NCBI GenBank assembly: GCA_030645495.1
Contig: JAUSLV010000022.1
Span: forward strand, 161,166 to 225,165
Reading direction: 5' to 3'
DNA length: 64,000 nucleotides
DNA from: Actinomycetota bacterium
GTDB taxonomy: Bacteria > Actinomycetota > Acidimicrobiia > Acidimicrobiales > Ilumatobacteraceae
The translations under genes and the position numbers were made by a program. Positions within the stretch are counted from its first letter, which is position 1. The number at the start of each line of letters is the position of its first letter. Below the pieces are notes generated by a model. That model made no database searches and had not been told where the DNA came from. It worked only from the letters and a program-made list of their open reading frames with translations. Positions 8,965 through 16,847 of this stretch are shown here, one piece after another.

Positions 8965-9504
8965 ATGCGAATCACGCCACGCCGCACGTTGGCGACGCTG
9001 ATCGTCGCCCTCCCCCTGGTCGTCGGGTGCACCAGCTCGCCGAACGACCAAGCCACGCAGCCCACCACGCTCGCGGTCAACTCCTCGGTTACGACAGGGC
9101 CTTCGCTGCCCACCACGCAGACCACCGCGACGGTGCTGCCGACGGTGCCCCCCACGGCGCCACCGACCACGGTGCCACCGACCACCGTGGCACCCACCAG
9201 TACGGCACCCACGGGGGCGTCGGTCACGATCGCTCGCGGCGGGTTCATCACCAAGACGCAAGGTTCCTGCAACCCCACCAACTGCAAGTACGTGCAGATC
9301 ACCAGCAGCGGGTGGGAACCGGGCCAGCCGCTCGCGGTGACGTGTTACTCCAGCTCCGGCAGCTCGGGCCCGTACACCAAGTACGCCGACTCGTCCGGCA
9401 ACCTCAGTGCGGGCACGGCGTGCTACTTCGGCAATGCGACCAACGTCTATGTCTCGATCGACGGCGTGAACAGCAACGTCGTCACCCCGTGGAAGGACTG
9501 GTAG
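8965..9504 (+). CDS. Secreted lipoprotein with Thr/Pro linker
   Basis: The 179-residue precursor has a basic start, a hydrophobic core and a lipobox ending in VVGC (Cys22), so it should be lipid-anchored outside the membrane. Residues ~25-90 are a low-complexity Thr/Pro/Ser linker. The C-terminal ~95 residues contain four cysteines and a small all-beta-looking domain (ASVTIARGGFITKTQGSCNP onward), not assigned to a family. Function unknown. The ATG at 8965 is preferred over 8935 because it begins the signal peptide. A CAGACT element lies six bases before it, consistent with a leaderless transcript. Confidence 0.72.
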   Translation: MRITPRRTLATLIVALPLVVGCTSSPNDQATQPTTLAVNSSVTTGPSLPTTQTTATVLPTVPPTAPPTTVPPTTVAPTSTAPTGASVTIARGGFITKTQGSCNPTNCKYVQITSSGWEPGQPLAVTCYSSSGSSGPYTKYADSSGNLSAGTACYFGNATNVYVSIDGVNSNVVTPWKDW

Positions 9505-9603
9505 CCACCCCGCTGCCCGAGTGGGGCCGGGGGAGGGTCAGTGGCGGGCCGAAGCGCGCCCGACCGGTAGGCAGCACCGGAGAGCCGACGACGCATCTGG
9601 TGG

Positions 9604-10626
9604 CTACTGCTTGGCGGTCGAAGTCACTCTTCGCACCATGAACGCCACGGCTGAGTTCATGCCGGTGGGGTGGAGAGCGGTCTGCGGGTGTGAACCCGCC
9701 CATACTCGGAAGAGCTCATCGGCGAAGCCTTGCCCGATGTCGTCAACCTTCGCGAAGTCGAGGTCGACATCGGCAAATTCCTCGAGGCCCGCTGTCAGTC
9801 GCTTTGCTTCGCTGCGGCTGATGAAGGTCACCCCGAGCTCGTAGAGCTTGATTCGAGGGCGTGTCCTATTGAACTCGAATTCATCGGTGTACTTCGCGAA
9901 CAGCTCGGAGAGCCTGATGTCACTGGCCGGGTCGAGGGTGATTCGCACGACGGTGCCAACGCTGGCTGGAGCAACACCGAATGCGAAGTCGTCTCGGGTG
10001 TTGTCGAACGTGAGGCGGTAGCCGTTGGCCTCCAGGGTGAACTCGTCGACGGCCTTGGAAGAGAAGAAGATGCCCTCGCCAGTGTGCCGTTGCGGATCGG
10101 TGGTCTGCTTTCCCTTCGTCAGCTCGGCGAGCGCGTCGATCGTGTCAGCGAGTTGAAGTCCTTCGGCGAGGTGTCGGAAGACCCCTTCACCGTCGTCGGT
10201 GACGGTGACGATGATTCTTCCCGTGTTGTCATGGCCGACAGCGGTACTGACCTGGGTGCCGTTGGAGTGGTCGATCGCGTTGTTGACCATTTCGGTGATG
10301 ACGTACTGGGCGACGGTCTTCGCCTCGGGGCCGACTGGGATTGAGTCGGCGAGGTCGAGCCACACGCTGTGCTCGTCGGTCGCCCCGAGCTGGTAGGCGT
10401 GCAGCAACGAAGCCGTCGGTTCGGTCGGTGGCACCATACGGTCGCGCAGCGCGTACACCGCACGCGCGTCGAACCGACGATGCCCGCCATTCGTGAGCGT
10501 GGCAGCAAGCTTGCCTTCGGCGACGAGACCCCGCACGCGGGAGGTGCTGAGGCCAAGGAGCTTGGCGGCAGCCCCGATGCCGAGGAGCGGTGCGTTCGGG
10601 TCTGCGATCGGTGAGCCTTCTGCCAC
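9604..10626 (-). CDS. HTH / GHKL-ATPase / STAS-like (DUF4325) fusion regulator
   Basis: This 340-residue protein combines three parts. Residues ~14-62 are a MerR/excisionase-type helix-turn-helix (AAKLLGLSTSRVRGLV, then GGHRRF). Residues ~75-215 are a GHKL ATPase with N-box E112-N115-N116, DDGEG (144-148) and TGEG (182-185), like anti-sigma kinases. Residues ~258-335 match the STAS-like DUF4325 domain (DIGQGFADELFRVW). Inference: an ATP-driven switch able to bind DNA, with kinase-like and antagonist-like domains in one chain. The GTG start has GGAGG four bases upstream. A near-palindrome lies 17 bases before the start and a matching perfect copy 130 bases further. Target and trigger are unknown. 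Confidence 0.78.
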   Translation of the reverse strand: MAEGSPIADPNAPLLGIGAAAKLLGLSTSRVRGLVAEGKLAATLTNGGHRRFDARAVYALRDRMVPPTEPTASLLHAYQLGATDEHSVWLDLADSIPVGPEAKTVAQYVITEMVNNAIDHSNGTQVSTAVGHDNTGRIIVTVTDDGEGVFRHLAEGLQLADTIDALAELTKGKQTTDPQRHTGEGIFFSSKAVDEFTLEANGYRLTFDNTRDDFAFGVAPASVGTVVRITLDPASDIRLSELFAKYTDEFEFNRTRPRIKLYELGVTFISRSEAKRLTAGLEEFADVDLDFAKVDDIGQGFADELFRVWAGSHPQTALHPTGMNSAVAFMVRRVTSTAKQ

Positions 10627-10642
10627 GTTGCCTCCACGGATG

Positions 10643-10665
10643 AATCTACAGCCCTACTGTAGGTT
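10643..10665. promoter_or_regulatory. Operator-like inverted repeat, copy 1
   Basis: AATCTACA (10643-10650), a seven-base spacer, then TGTAGGTT (10658-10665). The site ends 17 bases before the GTG of the HTH-ATPase gene and shares sequence and spacing with copy 2, so autoregulation by that protein is the simplest reading. Confidence 0.6.
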
Positions 10666-10770
10666 CTGCCATCTCGGAATCCACATGCCTGGCGCGGAGG
10701 ATGCAGAATTTCTTGGCCACCATGGTGCCAGGCGAGGCTACGCTTCACCGGTGGGAGCCGTACCCCGGGC

Positions 10771-10797
10771 GTAATCTACACTCCACATGTAGATTAC
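10771..10797. promoter_or_regulatory. Operator-like inverted repeat, copy 2 (perfect)
   Basis: GTAATCTACA (10771-10780) and TGTAGATTAC (10788-10797) form a perfect 10-base inverted repeat with a seven-base spacer. It contains the same AATCTACA-N7-TGTAGATT core as copy 1; the two centres are 130 bases apart. It also lies 25 bases beyond the stop of the nucleoside hydrolase gene. Confidence 0.6.
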
Positions 10798-10821
10798 TGA
10801 TGATCCACGGTGATCCGAGAG

Positions 10822-11940
10822 TTACTGGGAACCCGAAAAGCTGTCGCTCAGTGCCTGCATGATGAGCCCGGCATCCGGATCCAAACAGGCGTCGACATTC
10901 GGCTCGCCATTGGGAACGACCACAGTCTGCCCTGAATTTGTCCCAGCCTCCGTAATGACATCCAAATGGAGCGGTTGAAAGGCACATGTCTCTGGTCGGA
11001 CCATGATCACCGCCGCAGTCGGATCAAAGATCTCGGCTTCTTGCAGGCCATACGCAGTGAACAGCATCTCATAGATATCTGCAGCAAGATCTGCCTTTCC
11101 ATCGCCATTACGCCACAGGCGGAAGTCATCCTGATGGGATATCACTTCGTTCGTCGCGTCAAGTGGAATGAGGTAGAGCTTCAAACCCGACTCGAACACT
11201 TCTTTGGCCGCTTGCGGGTCGGCGTAGAAATTCCACTCGGAAACCTTGTTGTTTGAGTTGGGAATCAAGTTGGTGATATTCCCGGGAACATTCACCGCGC
11301 CCCCCATGATGTATACAGCCGCAATCTTGTCCCGGATACCCGGAGACAGGCGCAGGGCCTGGGCCAGCGTGGTAAGAGTTCCACTCGAGAAGATGGTTAC
11401 CGGCACGGAGGCCCGGTTGATGGTTGCAGCCATCAAGGCCGGAGCACCCTGGACCGGATAGCTCTTGTCTGCGTTCGGCAGTTGGAGTTCCCAGAACCTA
11501 TTGCTCAATTCCCGAATCCAATCTGGGAATGGGGTGCCCGTCGCCAGGGGTGCGTCCCCTCCCGCGCCAAGAGGGATGTCTCCGAATCCGAAACCATCCA
11601 GCATGCGCCCGATGTACTGTATGTACACGCTGGGATGCGCTTCACCATAGGAGATGTTGACTGCCTGAATGGATATCTGTGGCTGAGTCAGCAGATAGAG
11701 AAGCGCTACCGTCCCATCCCGACTGCCATCATCGTCGTAGATCAAGATGGTCTTCCCGGATGGCGAGGCCGGTGCAGTCGTTGCAACCGATGTAGTGACG
11801 GGAACGACCGTTGATGTTGATGGAGGGGGCGTGCGTGAAGGTGTGGTCGTCGGAGTAGATTCAGGAGAACTGCATCCTGCTACGACAAAGAGGACGCATA
11901 TCATGCCAGTCATCGGCTGCCATGGTTTCCTGCGGTTCAT
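10822..11940 (-). CDS. Nucleoside hydrolase family lipoprotein (altered metal site)
   Basis: This 372-residue precursor has a lipobox ending VVAGC (Cys23), a Thr/Pro/Ser linker to ~residue 62, then an inosine-uridine nucleoside N-ribohydrolase-like domain. The family's N-terminal calcium motif DxDxxxDD appears as D69-D-D71-G-S-R-D75-G76, so the last Asp is Gly. The C-terminal FDPTAA keeps the later Asp. Known members cleave nucleosides to base plus ribose; extracellular lipoprotein forms may scavenge nucleosides. The start at ATG 11940 has AAGGAG six bases upstream. The gene is clearly less GC-rich than its neighbours, suggesting acquisition. Activity is uncertain because of the lost metal ligand. 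Confidence 0.75.
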   Translation of the reverse strand: MNRRKPWQPMTGMICVLFVVAGCSSPESTPTTTPSRTPPPSTSTVVPVTTSVATTAPASPSGKTILIYDDDGSRDGTVALLYLLTQPQISIQAVNISYGEAHPSVYIQYIGRMLDGFGFGDIPLGAGGDAPLATGTPFPDWIRELSNRFWELQLPNADKSYPVQGAPALMAATINRASVPVTIFSSGTLTTLAQALRLSPGIRDKIAAVYIMGGAVNVPGNITNLIPNSNNKVSEWNFYADPQAAKEVFESGLKLYLIPLDATNEVISHQDDFRLWRNGDGKADLAADIYEMLFTAYGLQEAEIFDPTAAVIMVRPETCAFQPLHLDVITEAGTNSGQTVVVPNGEPNVDACLDPDAGLIMQALSDSFSGSQ

Positions 11941-12320
11941 TGTGTTCTCCTTCTTATGAGACCAAACCAACGCTCCAACGGTTTGTGTGTGCGGACTGAA
12001 GTCGACCCGGCTCGCTGCACACGGGGTCTTGTGCGATTCATGGTTGCCGGCGCCGCCGCCAGCGTTCAAGGTACTCGTCCTGGGTGAGATGGTCGAGGGG
12101 TTGGCGAGATCTAGTGGTCCGTGCGCGGTGAGGGCAGAGCGCTCTTCGGGGTGTCGTTCTGGCCGAGCCCGTGACCTGGGCCTTCTCGCGAAGTACCTGG
12201 TCAGAGTATCCATGTGGTTCGGGTTGGTCTGCTTCGTGCTGTCTGGTGCTGCTCAGTTGTGGCACGGATATGGCACGCCCTGTTCACACTATTGAAGCGA
12301 CAACGCTATAGTAGTGCGAG
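11941..12320. other. 380-base divergent intergenic region
   Basis: Separates the nucleoside hydrolase (leftward) from the AbiEi-like gene (rightward). Short open frames on both strands (for example 11987-12295 and 12038-12265) are Arg/Pro/His-rich and match nothing I recognise. The only clear signal is the promoter at 12283-12312. Confidence 0.5.
12283..12312 (+). promoter_or_regulatory. Strong sigma-70-type promoter for the AbiE-like operon
   Basis: TTCACA (12283-12288), an 18-base spacer, then TATAGT (12307-12312). The GTG start codon is only eight bases past the -10 box, so the transcript would have almost no leader. Confidence 0.6.
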
Positions 12321-13046
12321 GTGGTGAACATGACCGACAACCAGATCGTCGTGGCCGACGCAGCAGCGCTGCTCGGGGTCAACGTTCAGCGCGTCCGCGC
12401 ACTGCTCGCTGTCGGCGAGCTGTCCGGCACGAAGGTCGGATCGGTGTGGCTGGTCGATCCGGTCTCGCTCGCCGCGTATCGCCACGTGCGTCAACCCCAT
12501 GGTGGGCGGGCACTGGCGCCGGTCACCGCCTGGGCGGCACTGTTGTCGCGGTTCGCTGCCGACGTCTCCCCGGAACTGCGCGAGGTGTTCGACGTGAAGG
12601 ACGAGCGCCGTCGGCGGCTCGTGGCGCTCGCTGGTCGCGAGATCGACGATTGGCGTTGGCTGGCCCGCCGCCGTGCGAACGTCCACCGTTACGAGACGCG
12701 CCCCGCGTATCTGGAGCGTCTCGCGGCGAGGCCGGGGCTGGTTCCTGCGGGGCTGTCGGCCACCACCGCGGCGGCCGCAGGACTCACCGAGACGTCCGCG
12801 AGGTTCGATGCGTACGCCGACCGGGCAACTATCGAGCGACTCATCGCTGAGTTCAAGTTGCGTCCCGCTGAGGACGGCAACGTGACCTTGCGTGTCGTGG
12901 CCCTGGAGGGTGCGCAGCTCGCTGCGGTGCTCGGCTCGCCGCTGCCCGATCTGGCGGTCGCAGTGGACCTGATCGAGGATCGCGACGAGCGAACGAGCGC
13001 GGCCGGACGTGCGCTGTTCCGCAAGGCGAGCCGAGGCCGACGATGA
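12321..13046 (+). CDS. AbiEi-like antitoxin / HTH protein of a type IV toxin-antitoxin pair
   Basis: The 241-residue protein begins with a helix-turn-helix-like segment (VVADAAALLGVNVQRVRALLA, residues ~9-45) resembling a DNA-binding excisionase or winged helix. The remainder is Arg/Ala-rich and helical without a clear family match. Its stop overlaps the start of the nucleotidyltransferase gene by four bases (ATGA), so the two are translationally coupled. That gene order, with a DNA-binding protein before an AbiEii-type nucleotidyltransferase, is the main reason for the antitoxin call. GTG 12321 fits the promoter; ATG 12330 is possible. Confidence 0.6.
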   Translation: MVNMTDNQIVVADAAALLGVNVQRVRALLAVGELSGTKVGSVWLVDPVSLAAYRHVRQPHGGRALAPVTAWAALLSRFAADVSPELREVFDVKDERRRRLVALAGREIDDWRWLARRRANVHRYETRPAYLERLAARPGLVPAGLSATTAAAAGLTETSARFDAYADRATIERLIAEFKLRPAEDGNVTLRVVALEGAQLAAVLGSPLPDLAVAVDLIEDRDERTSAAGRALFRKASRGRR

Positions 13047-13812
13047 CGGAACGACTCACCCAGACTCCGGTGTCGTTGAAGGCCGCTGACACGTCAGCGT
13101 GGCAACTGTGGGCGCACCTGGCTCAACTTGCCCAACATCTGCAGCCGACCGATTGGGTGCTCGTCGGCGGCCAGATGGTCGCTCTGCACTGCCATATCGA
13201 AGGCATCACACCGGGACGAGCGACCACCGACATCGACATCGTCGCCAATGTGCTGGTCAATCCGAACGCCCTGTTCGCTTGCCGTGATGCCGCGGCCGCC
13301 CTCGATCTCACGACGCAACCGTCGGCGAACAACCGTCGCCAGCATCGCTTCCGCAACGACAACCTGGTGCTCGACGTGATGGTTCCCGACCACATGCCCA
13401 AGCACCTGCTGCTGCGCCTGGTGGGTCGCGATCCCGTACCGATCGAGGGTGGCTATCGGGCTCTGCAGCGGGCCGAGCAGTGCGCGATCAGCACGGAGGC
13501 CGGTGATGCGATCGTGCCGGTCCCCGATCTGCAGGGCGCTCTCGTCCTCAAGGCCCGTGCCTTCATCGCCGACAGCCGCGATCGTGGCCGCCATCAGTTC
13601 GACCTCGCCCAGCTGAGCGCCGCGGTCGACGACCCGATGACGCTTGCTGCTGCGCTCGACAGCAAGGAGAGGCGGGCACTGCGTCGTGTCGACATGCCAC
13701 TGACCGTCACCAAGACCCATGGTTGCGCATCGATGCGGCGCTGCGCGCTGACGCCCTCGAGGCGTGGCAGACCCTCACCGACGACACCACACGGCACCAG
13801 CCGCGAGCGTGA
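13043..13812 (+). CDS. AbiEii-like nucleotidyltransferase toxin, C terminus frameshifted
   Basis: Residues ~35-70 carry the nucleotidyltransferase signature: WVLVGGQMVAL then TTDIDIV, with Asp63 and Asp65 as likely metal ligands. Family members modify RNA or protein targets and are held in check by a cognate AbiEi protein. After Lys224 (codon 13712-13714) the native frame turns into Arg/Ser/Thr-rich nonsense and runs to 13891. Shifting frame there instead gives a sensible helical end (WLRIDAALRADALEAWQTLT) and a stop at 13810-13812. One missing base, for example a G making AAGGACCCA, explains this. It is either a real inactivating change or a sequencing error; the catalytic core is intact. 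Confidence 0.65.
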
Positions 13813-14132
13813 ACCTCACCTGACGACGTCGGGATCGGTGACGCGGATGTCGGTGGGCCGCTGCACGTCATCGACTTCGAGCTGCGGATGAGCAACACGG
13901 GTGGTGATGCCGTCCGCACGAGCGCCCCCCATCTCTGGCATCGATGTGATCGGCGTCGATGGCACCGTCATCGACCACGTTGACCTGTGACTCAACCAGC
14001 AAGCGAACCGGCTCGAAGCCGTCGGCGGTGACACCATCGAACACGCGATATGACCGGATCCGGATGAGCGGGTGACGGGAGCCGTCGCTGCGGGGGGCTG
14101 GGCCTGCCGGTGTTCGCGGCTGCGCCGCTGAG
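13813..14132. other. 320-base gap between toxin gene and tRNA-Gly
   Basis: No convincing gene. Short frames are present on both strands (one at 13816-14037, minus) but have no recognisable motif. The stretch contains a partial copy of the tRNA 3' end and may be debris of an integrated element. Confidence 0.45.
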
Positions 14133-14146
14133 AGCGGGTGACGGGA
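14066..14146. repeat. 15-base direct repeat of the tRNA-Gly 3' end (att-like)
   Basis: GAGCGGGTGACGGGA occurs at 14066-14080 and again at 14132-14146. The second copy covers the discriminator base, acceptor strand and part of the T stem of tRNA-Gly plus one flanking base. A tRNA 3' end with a nearby short duplicate is what tyrosine-recombinase integration leaves behind, although no integrase is present here. Confidence 0.5.
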
Positions 14147-14203
14147 ATCGAACCCGCGTTCTCAGCTTGGGAAGCTGATGTTCTGCCTCTGAACTACACC
14201 CGC
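14133..14203 (-). tRNA. tRNA-Gly (anticodon CCC)
   Basis: Read on the minus strand, the 71 bases fold as a cloverleaf. The acceptor GCGGGTG pairs with CACCCGC, with T as discriminator. The anticodon stem is TCAGC/GCTGA around loop TTCCCAA, giving anticodon CCC. The T arm is GCGGG-TTCGATT-CCCGT with one wobble pair. CCA is not encoded. It decodes GGG and is the glycine isoacceptor. Confidence 0.96.
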
Positions 14204-14267
14204 AGAAGTGCCCTGAGGCTATCGCTGCACATCCGGCGCTGCCACCGCGACGTGGGAGGATCTGGGC

Positions 14268-14984
14268 ATGGCATTGCGTCGGCAGCGGCACCAGGACACG
14301 GCCGCCCAGCAGGCCGACGTGACGGGCAGCAACCCGCTGCTGCTGGAGTTCCGTGCCCGCCTCGAACCGACCCACGCCGACGTGGAGGCGCTCACCGCCC
14401 GGTACGCCTTCGCGATCCCCACCGATCGTGCGCTGGCAGCGATCCAGCGCTACTCAGCGAGTGGCGTGGTGGAGATCGGGGCGGGCACCGGCTACTGGGC
14501 CTCGCTGGTGCGTGCGCTCGGCGTACCGATCGACGCGTACGACCCAGCGCCGCCGATGTCGGCCGACAACAAGTGGTTCCACTCGTCGGCCGCGTGGTTC
14601 GAGGTGCAACCGGCCGATGAGACCGTGGTGGCGCAGCACGGCGATCGCACGCTGCTGCTGGTGTGGCCGACGCGCGACCAGACCTGGCCGGCCGACGCCT
14701 TGGAACAGTTCCTCGCCGCAGGTGGCCGCACAGTGATCCACGTGGGCGAGGGCCCCGGTGGCCGCACCGGTGATGCGCGCTACCACGCGCTGCTGGGCGG
14801 CTACGTCCACTGCGTTGCGTGCACCTATGGCGCACACGACCTGGCGTGCGTGTGCGGCACGCAGGCGCGTTGGCAGCAGGTGGATCGGGTGTCGCTGCCG
14901 CACTGGCCGGGCCACCACGACGACCTGTTCGTGTATTCGCGCCGCGACGTGCCCGGCGAACCGCTGGGGCCGCGCGGAAGGTGA
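14268..14984 (+). CDS. SAM-dependent methyltransferase-like protein
   Basis: The 238-residue protein contains a Rossmann-type glycine-rich loop (GVVEIGAGTGYWASLVRAL, ~residues 66-84) followed by an acidic-ended strand (DAYDPAP), the usual SAM-binding motifs I and II. The C-terminal part (~170-215) has several cysteines and histidines (VHCVACTYGAHDLACVC) that may bind a metal. Substrate unknown; similar short methyltransferase-like proteins occur widely without a defined target. ATG 14268 has GGGAGGA eight bases upstream. It is convergent with gpmI, whose stop is six bases past this gene's stop. Confidence 0.65.
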   Translation: MALRRQRHQDTAAQQADVTGSNPLLLEFRARLEPTHADVEALTARYAFAIPTDRALAAIQRYSASGVVEIGAGTGYWASLVRALGVPIDAYDPAPPMSADNKWFHSSAAWFEVQPADETVVAQHGDRTLLLVWPTRDQTWPADALEQFLAAGGRTVIHVGEGPGGRTGDARYHALLGGYVHCVACTYGAHDLACVCGTQARWQQVDRVSLPHWPGHHDDLFVYSRRDVPGEPLGPRGR

Positions 14985-14990
14985 AGGAAC

Positions 14991-16646
14991 TCAGCCGCTG
15001 ACGGTCATCGCCGGCGCGGCGTATGCGTCGGGAACCGGCAGGCCGAGGAACTGCAACAGGGTGGCGGCCACGTTGGCCAGGCCGGCGCGCTCGATGGCGT
15101 TCACGGTGATCGTGCGGCCGGTGAAATCGAGCACCACGAACGGCACCGGCGACAGCGTGTGCGACTTCTTCGGCACGGGCGTGCCATCGGCCAAGTACTG
15201 CACCTCGCCCTTCGAGTTGCGCTCCACCATCACTTCGCAGTTGCCGTGGTCGGCGGTCACGATCAGGGTGCCACCGGCGCGGCGCACTTCCTCGAACACT
15301 CTCCGCAGCGAGATGTCGAGGCCCTCCACGGCGATCGTTGCGGCCTGCACGCTGCCGGTGTGGCCCACCATGTCGCCCGCGGCGAAGTTGGCGCGGATGA
15401 AGTGGTACTTGCCGGCGCGGATGCGCTGGATCAGCTCGTCGGCGGTCTCGGCCGACTTCATCCACGGTCGCTGCTCGAACGGCACTCGGTCGCTCTGGAT
15501 CTCGACGTAGTCCTCGAGTGGGGCGTTGAACTTGTCGCTCTGATTGCCATTCCAGAAGTACGTCACGTGCCCGTACTTCTGCGTCTCGGCGATCGCCGCC
15601 TGGTGCAGGCCGGCGGTGGCGATCACTTCCGACACGGTGTTGGTGACGCGAGTGGGCGGCACCAGGAACTCGGCCGGGATCTTTAGGTCGCCGTCGTACA
15701 GCGCCAGGCCGGTGACCAACAGGTTGGCCGGCAGCGGACCGCGCTCGAACGCATCGAACGGCGTCTCGGTGAGCGCGCGGTAGATCTCGATCATCCGGTC
15801 GCCGCGGAAGTTGAACAACACCACTGCGTCGCCATCCTGCATCGCGCCGACCGGCGAGCCGTCGGCGTGCACCACGGTGAATGGCGGCAGGAACTGGTCG
15901 CTGACGTCGGGGTCTTCGGCGCGGAACGTGCTGATCGCCTCGGTCGCGGACATGAACGGCCTGGCGTCGCCAAGGCAGTGCGCCTGGTAGCCACGCTCGA
16001 CGACGGCCCAGTCGGCCTCGTAGCGATCCATTGTCACGCCCATCCGGCCACCACCCGAGGCGATGATCGGCGTGACCCCTGTGCGCGCGCCAAGGTCGGC
16101 GCAGAACGCCTCCAGCTGGTGCACGTACTGGTCGCCCGTGCCGTCGCGCACGTCGCGCCCGTCCAGCAGCACGTGCACCACGAGGTGCGCGGCGCCGTCG
16201 GTTGCTGCGCGCTCGAGCATGATCTGCAGGTGCTTGATGTGTGAGTGCACGTTGCCATCGGAGAGCAGCCCGATGAAGTGGATCCTTTTGCCGGCCAGCC
16301 CGCGGGCCACCACGTGCTGCCACGCGCCGCCCCACATCGTGCCCTCCAGCATCGACTGCTCGACCTGCTTGGCGCCTTGGTCGAAGATGCGCCCCGCGCC
16401 GAGGATGTTGTGGCCCACCTCGCTGTTGCCCATGTCGGCATCGGAGGGCAGGCCCACCGCGGTGCCGTGCGCGCGCAGTTCTGTGCGCACCGCGTGTTGC
16501 CCCTCCACGAAGTCGTCGCGCAGCACCGAGTGCAGGAACGGAGCGTGGGCCAGCCACACCGAGTTGTCATCCGACGGCGGGGCGAGGCCGACACCATCGA
16601 GGATCGCGAGCACCAACGGAGCGGCGGGCGTGTTCGGCGTAGCCAT
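14991..16646 (-). CDS. gpmI: 2,3-bisphosphoglycerate-independent phosphoglycerate mutase
   Basis: The 551-residue enzyme interconverts 3- and 2-phosphoglycerate in glycolysis and gluconeogenesis using two Mn ions and a phosphoserine. Visible motifs include the N-terminal metal Asp (LDGVGLAP), the catalytic serine in DADMGNSEVGHN, LLSDGNVHSH, HVLLDGRDV, RGDRMIEIYRAL, TADHGNCE and KSHTLSPVPFV. Length is normal for the family. The start ATG 16646 has TAGCGT ending seven bases before it, consistent with a leaderless transcript. Confidence 0.96.
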   Translation of the reverse strand: MATPNTPAAPLVLAILDGVGLAPPSDDNSVWLAHAPFLHSVLRDDFVEGQHAVRTELRAHGTAVGLPSDADMGNSEVGHNILGAGRIFDQGAKQVEQSMLEGTMWGGAWQHVVARGLAGKRIHFIGLLSDGNVHSHIKHLQIMLERAATDGAAHLVVHVLLDGRDVRDGTGDQYVHQLEAFCADLGARTGVTPIIASGGGRMGVTMDRYEADWAVVERGYQAHCLGDARPFMSATEAISTFRAEDPDVSDQFLPPFTVVHADGSPVGAMQDGDAVVLFNFRGDRMIEIYRALTETPFDAFERGPLPANLLVTGLALYDGDLKIPAEFLVPPTRVTNTVSEVIATAGLHQAAIAETQKYGHVTYFWNGNQSDKFNAPLEDYVEIQSDRVPFEQRPWMKSAETADELIQRIRAGKYHFIRANFAAGDMVGHTGSVQAATIAVEGLDISLRRVFEEVRRAGGTLIVTADHGNCEVMVERNSKGEVQYLADGTPVPKKSHTLSPVPFVVLDFTGRTITVNAIERAGLANVAATLLQFLGLPVPDAYAAPAMTVSG

Positions 16647-16653
16647 ACCATCA

Positions 16654-16659
16654 ACGCTA
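16654..16659 (-). promoter_or_regulatory. -10 box of gpmI
   Basis: TAGCGT on the minus strand, seven bases before ATG 16646; transcription would begin at or next to the start codon. Confidence 0.4.
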
Positions 16660-16676
16660 CTGGCGGCGCCGACCGC

Positions 16677-16820
16677 CGGTCCCCCTCGGTCCTCCCCGGT
16701 CCTCCCGGTCCTCCCGGTTCTTCCGGTTCATGTCGCGGGGCGGACCGCACCGCTGCGGAGACGACCGCGACGTGAAGGCAGGGCTGGGACGTGAAGGCAG
16801 GGCTGGGACGTGAGGGCGGG
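16677..16820. repeat. Short tandem repeats between gpmI and dcd
   Basis: Bases 16677-16733 hold imperfect iterations of CCGGTCCTCC. Bases 16770-16788 and 16789-16807 are two exact copies of a 19-base unit (ACGTGAAGGCAGGGCTGGG), with a truncated, diverged third copy to 16820. They fill most of the divergent gap. Confidence 0.7.
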
Positions 16821-16847
16821 GAGGCGGCCCCTTGCCACGGCGGCCAC

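Noticed and set aside
11987..12295. Small plus-strand gene (102 codons)
   Set aside because: No ribosome site, no motif, and it runs into the promoter of the AbiEi-like gene.
13816..14037. Small minus-strand gene (73 codons)
   Set aside because: No recognisable motif or start signal; likely noise in a degraded region.
14392..16557. 721-codon minus-strand open frame
   Set aside because: Alternate frame of gpmI continuing into the antisense of the methyltransferase gene.
16677..16820. Possible CRISPR array
   Set aside because: Repeats are 10 and 19 bases, immediately adjacent with no spacers, and no cas genes are near.
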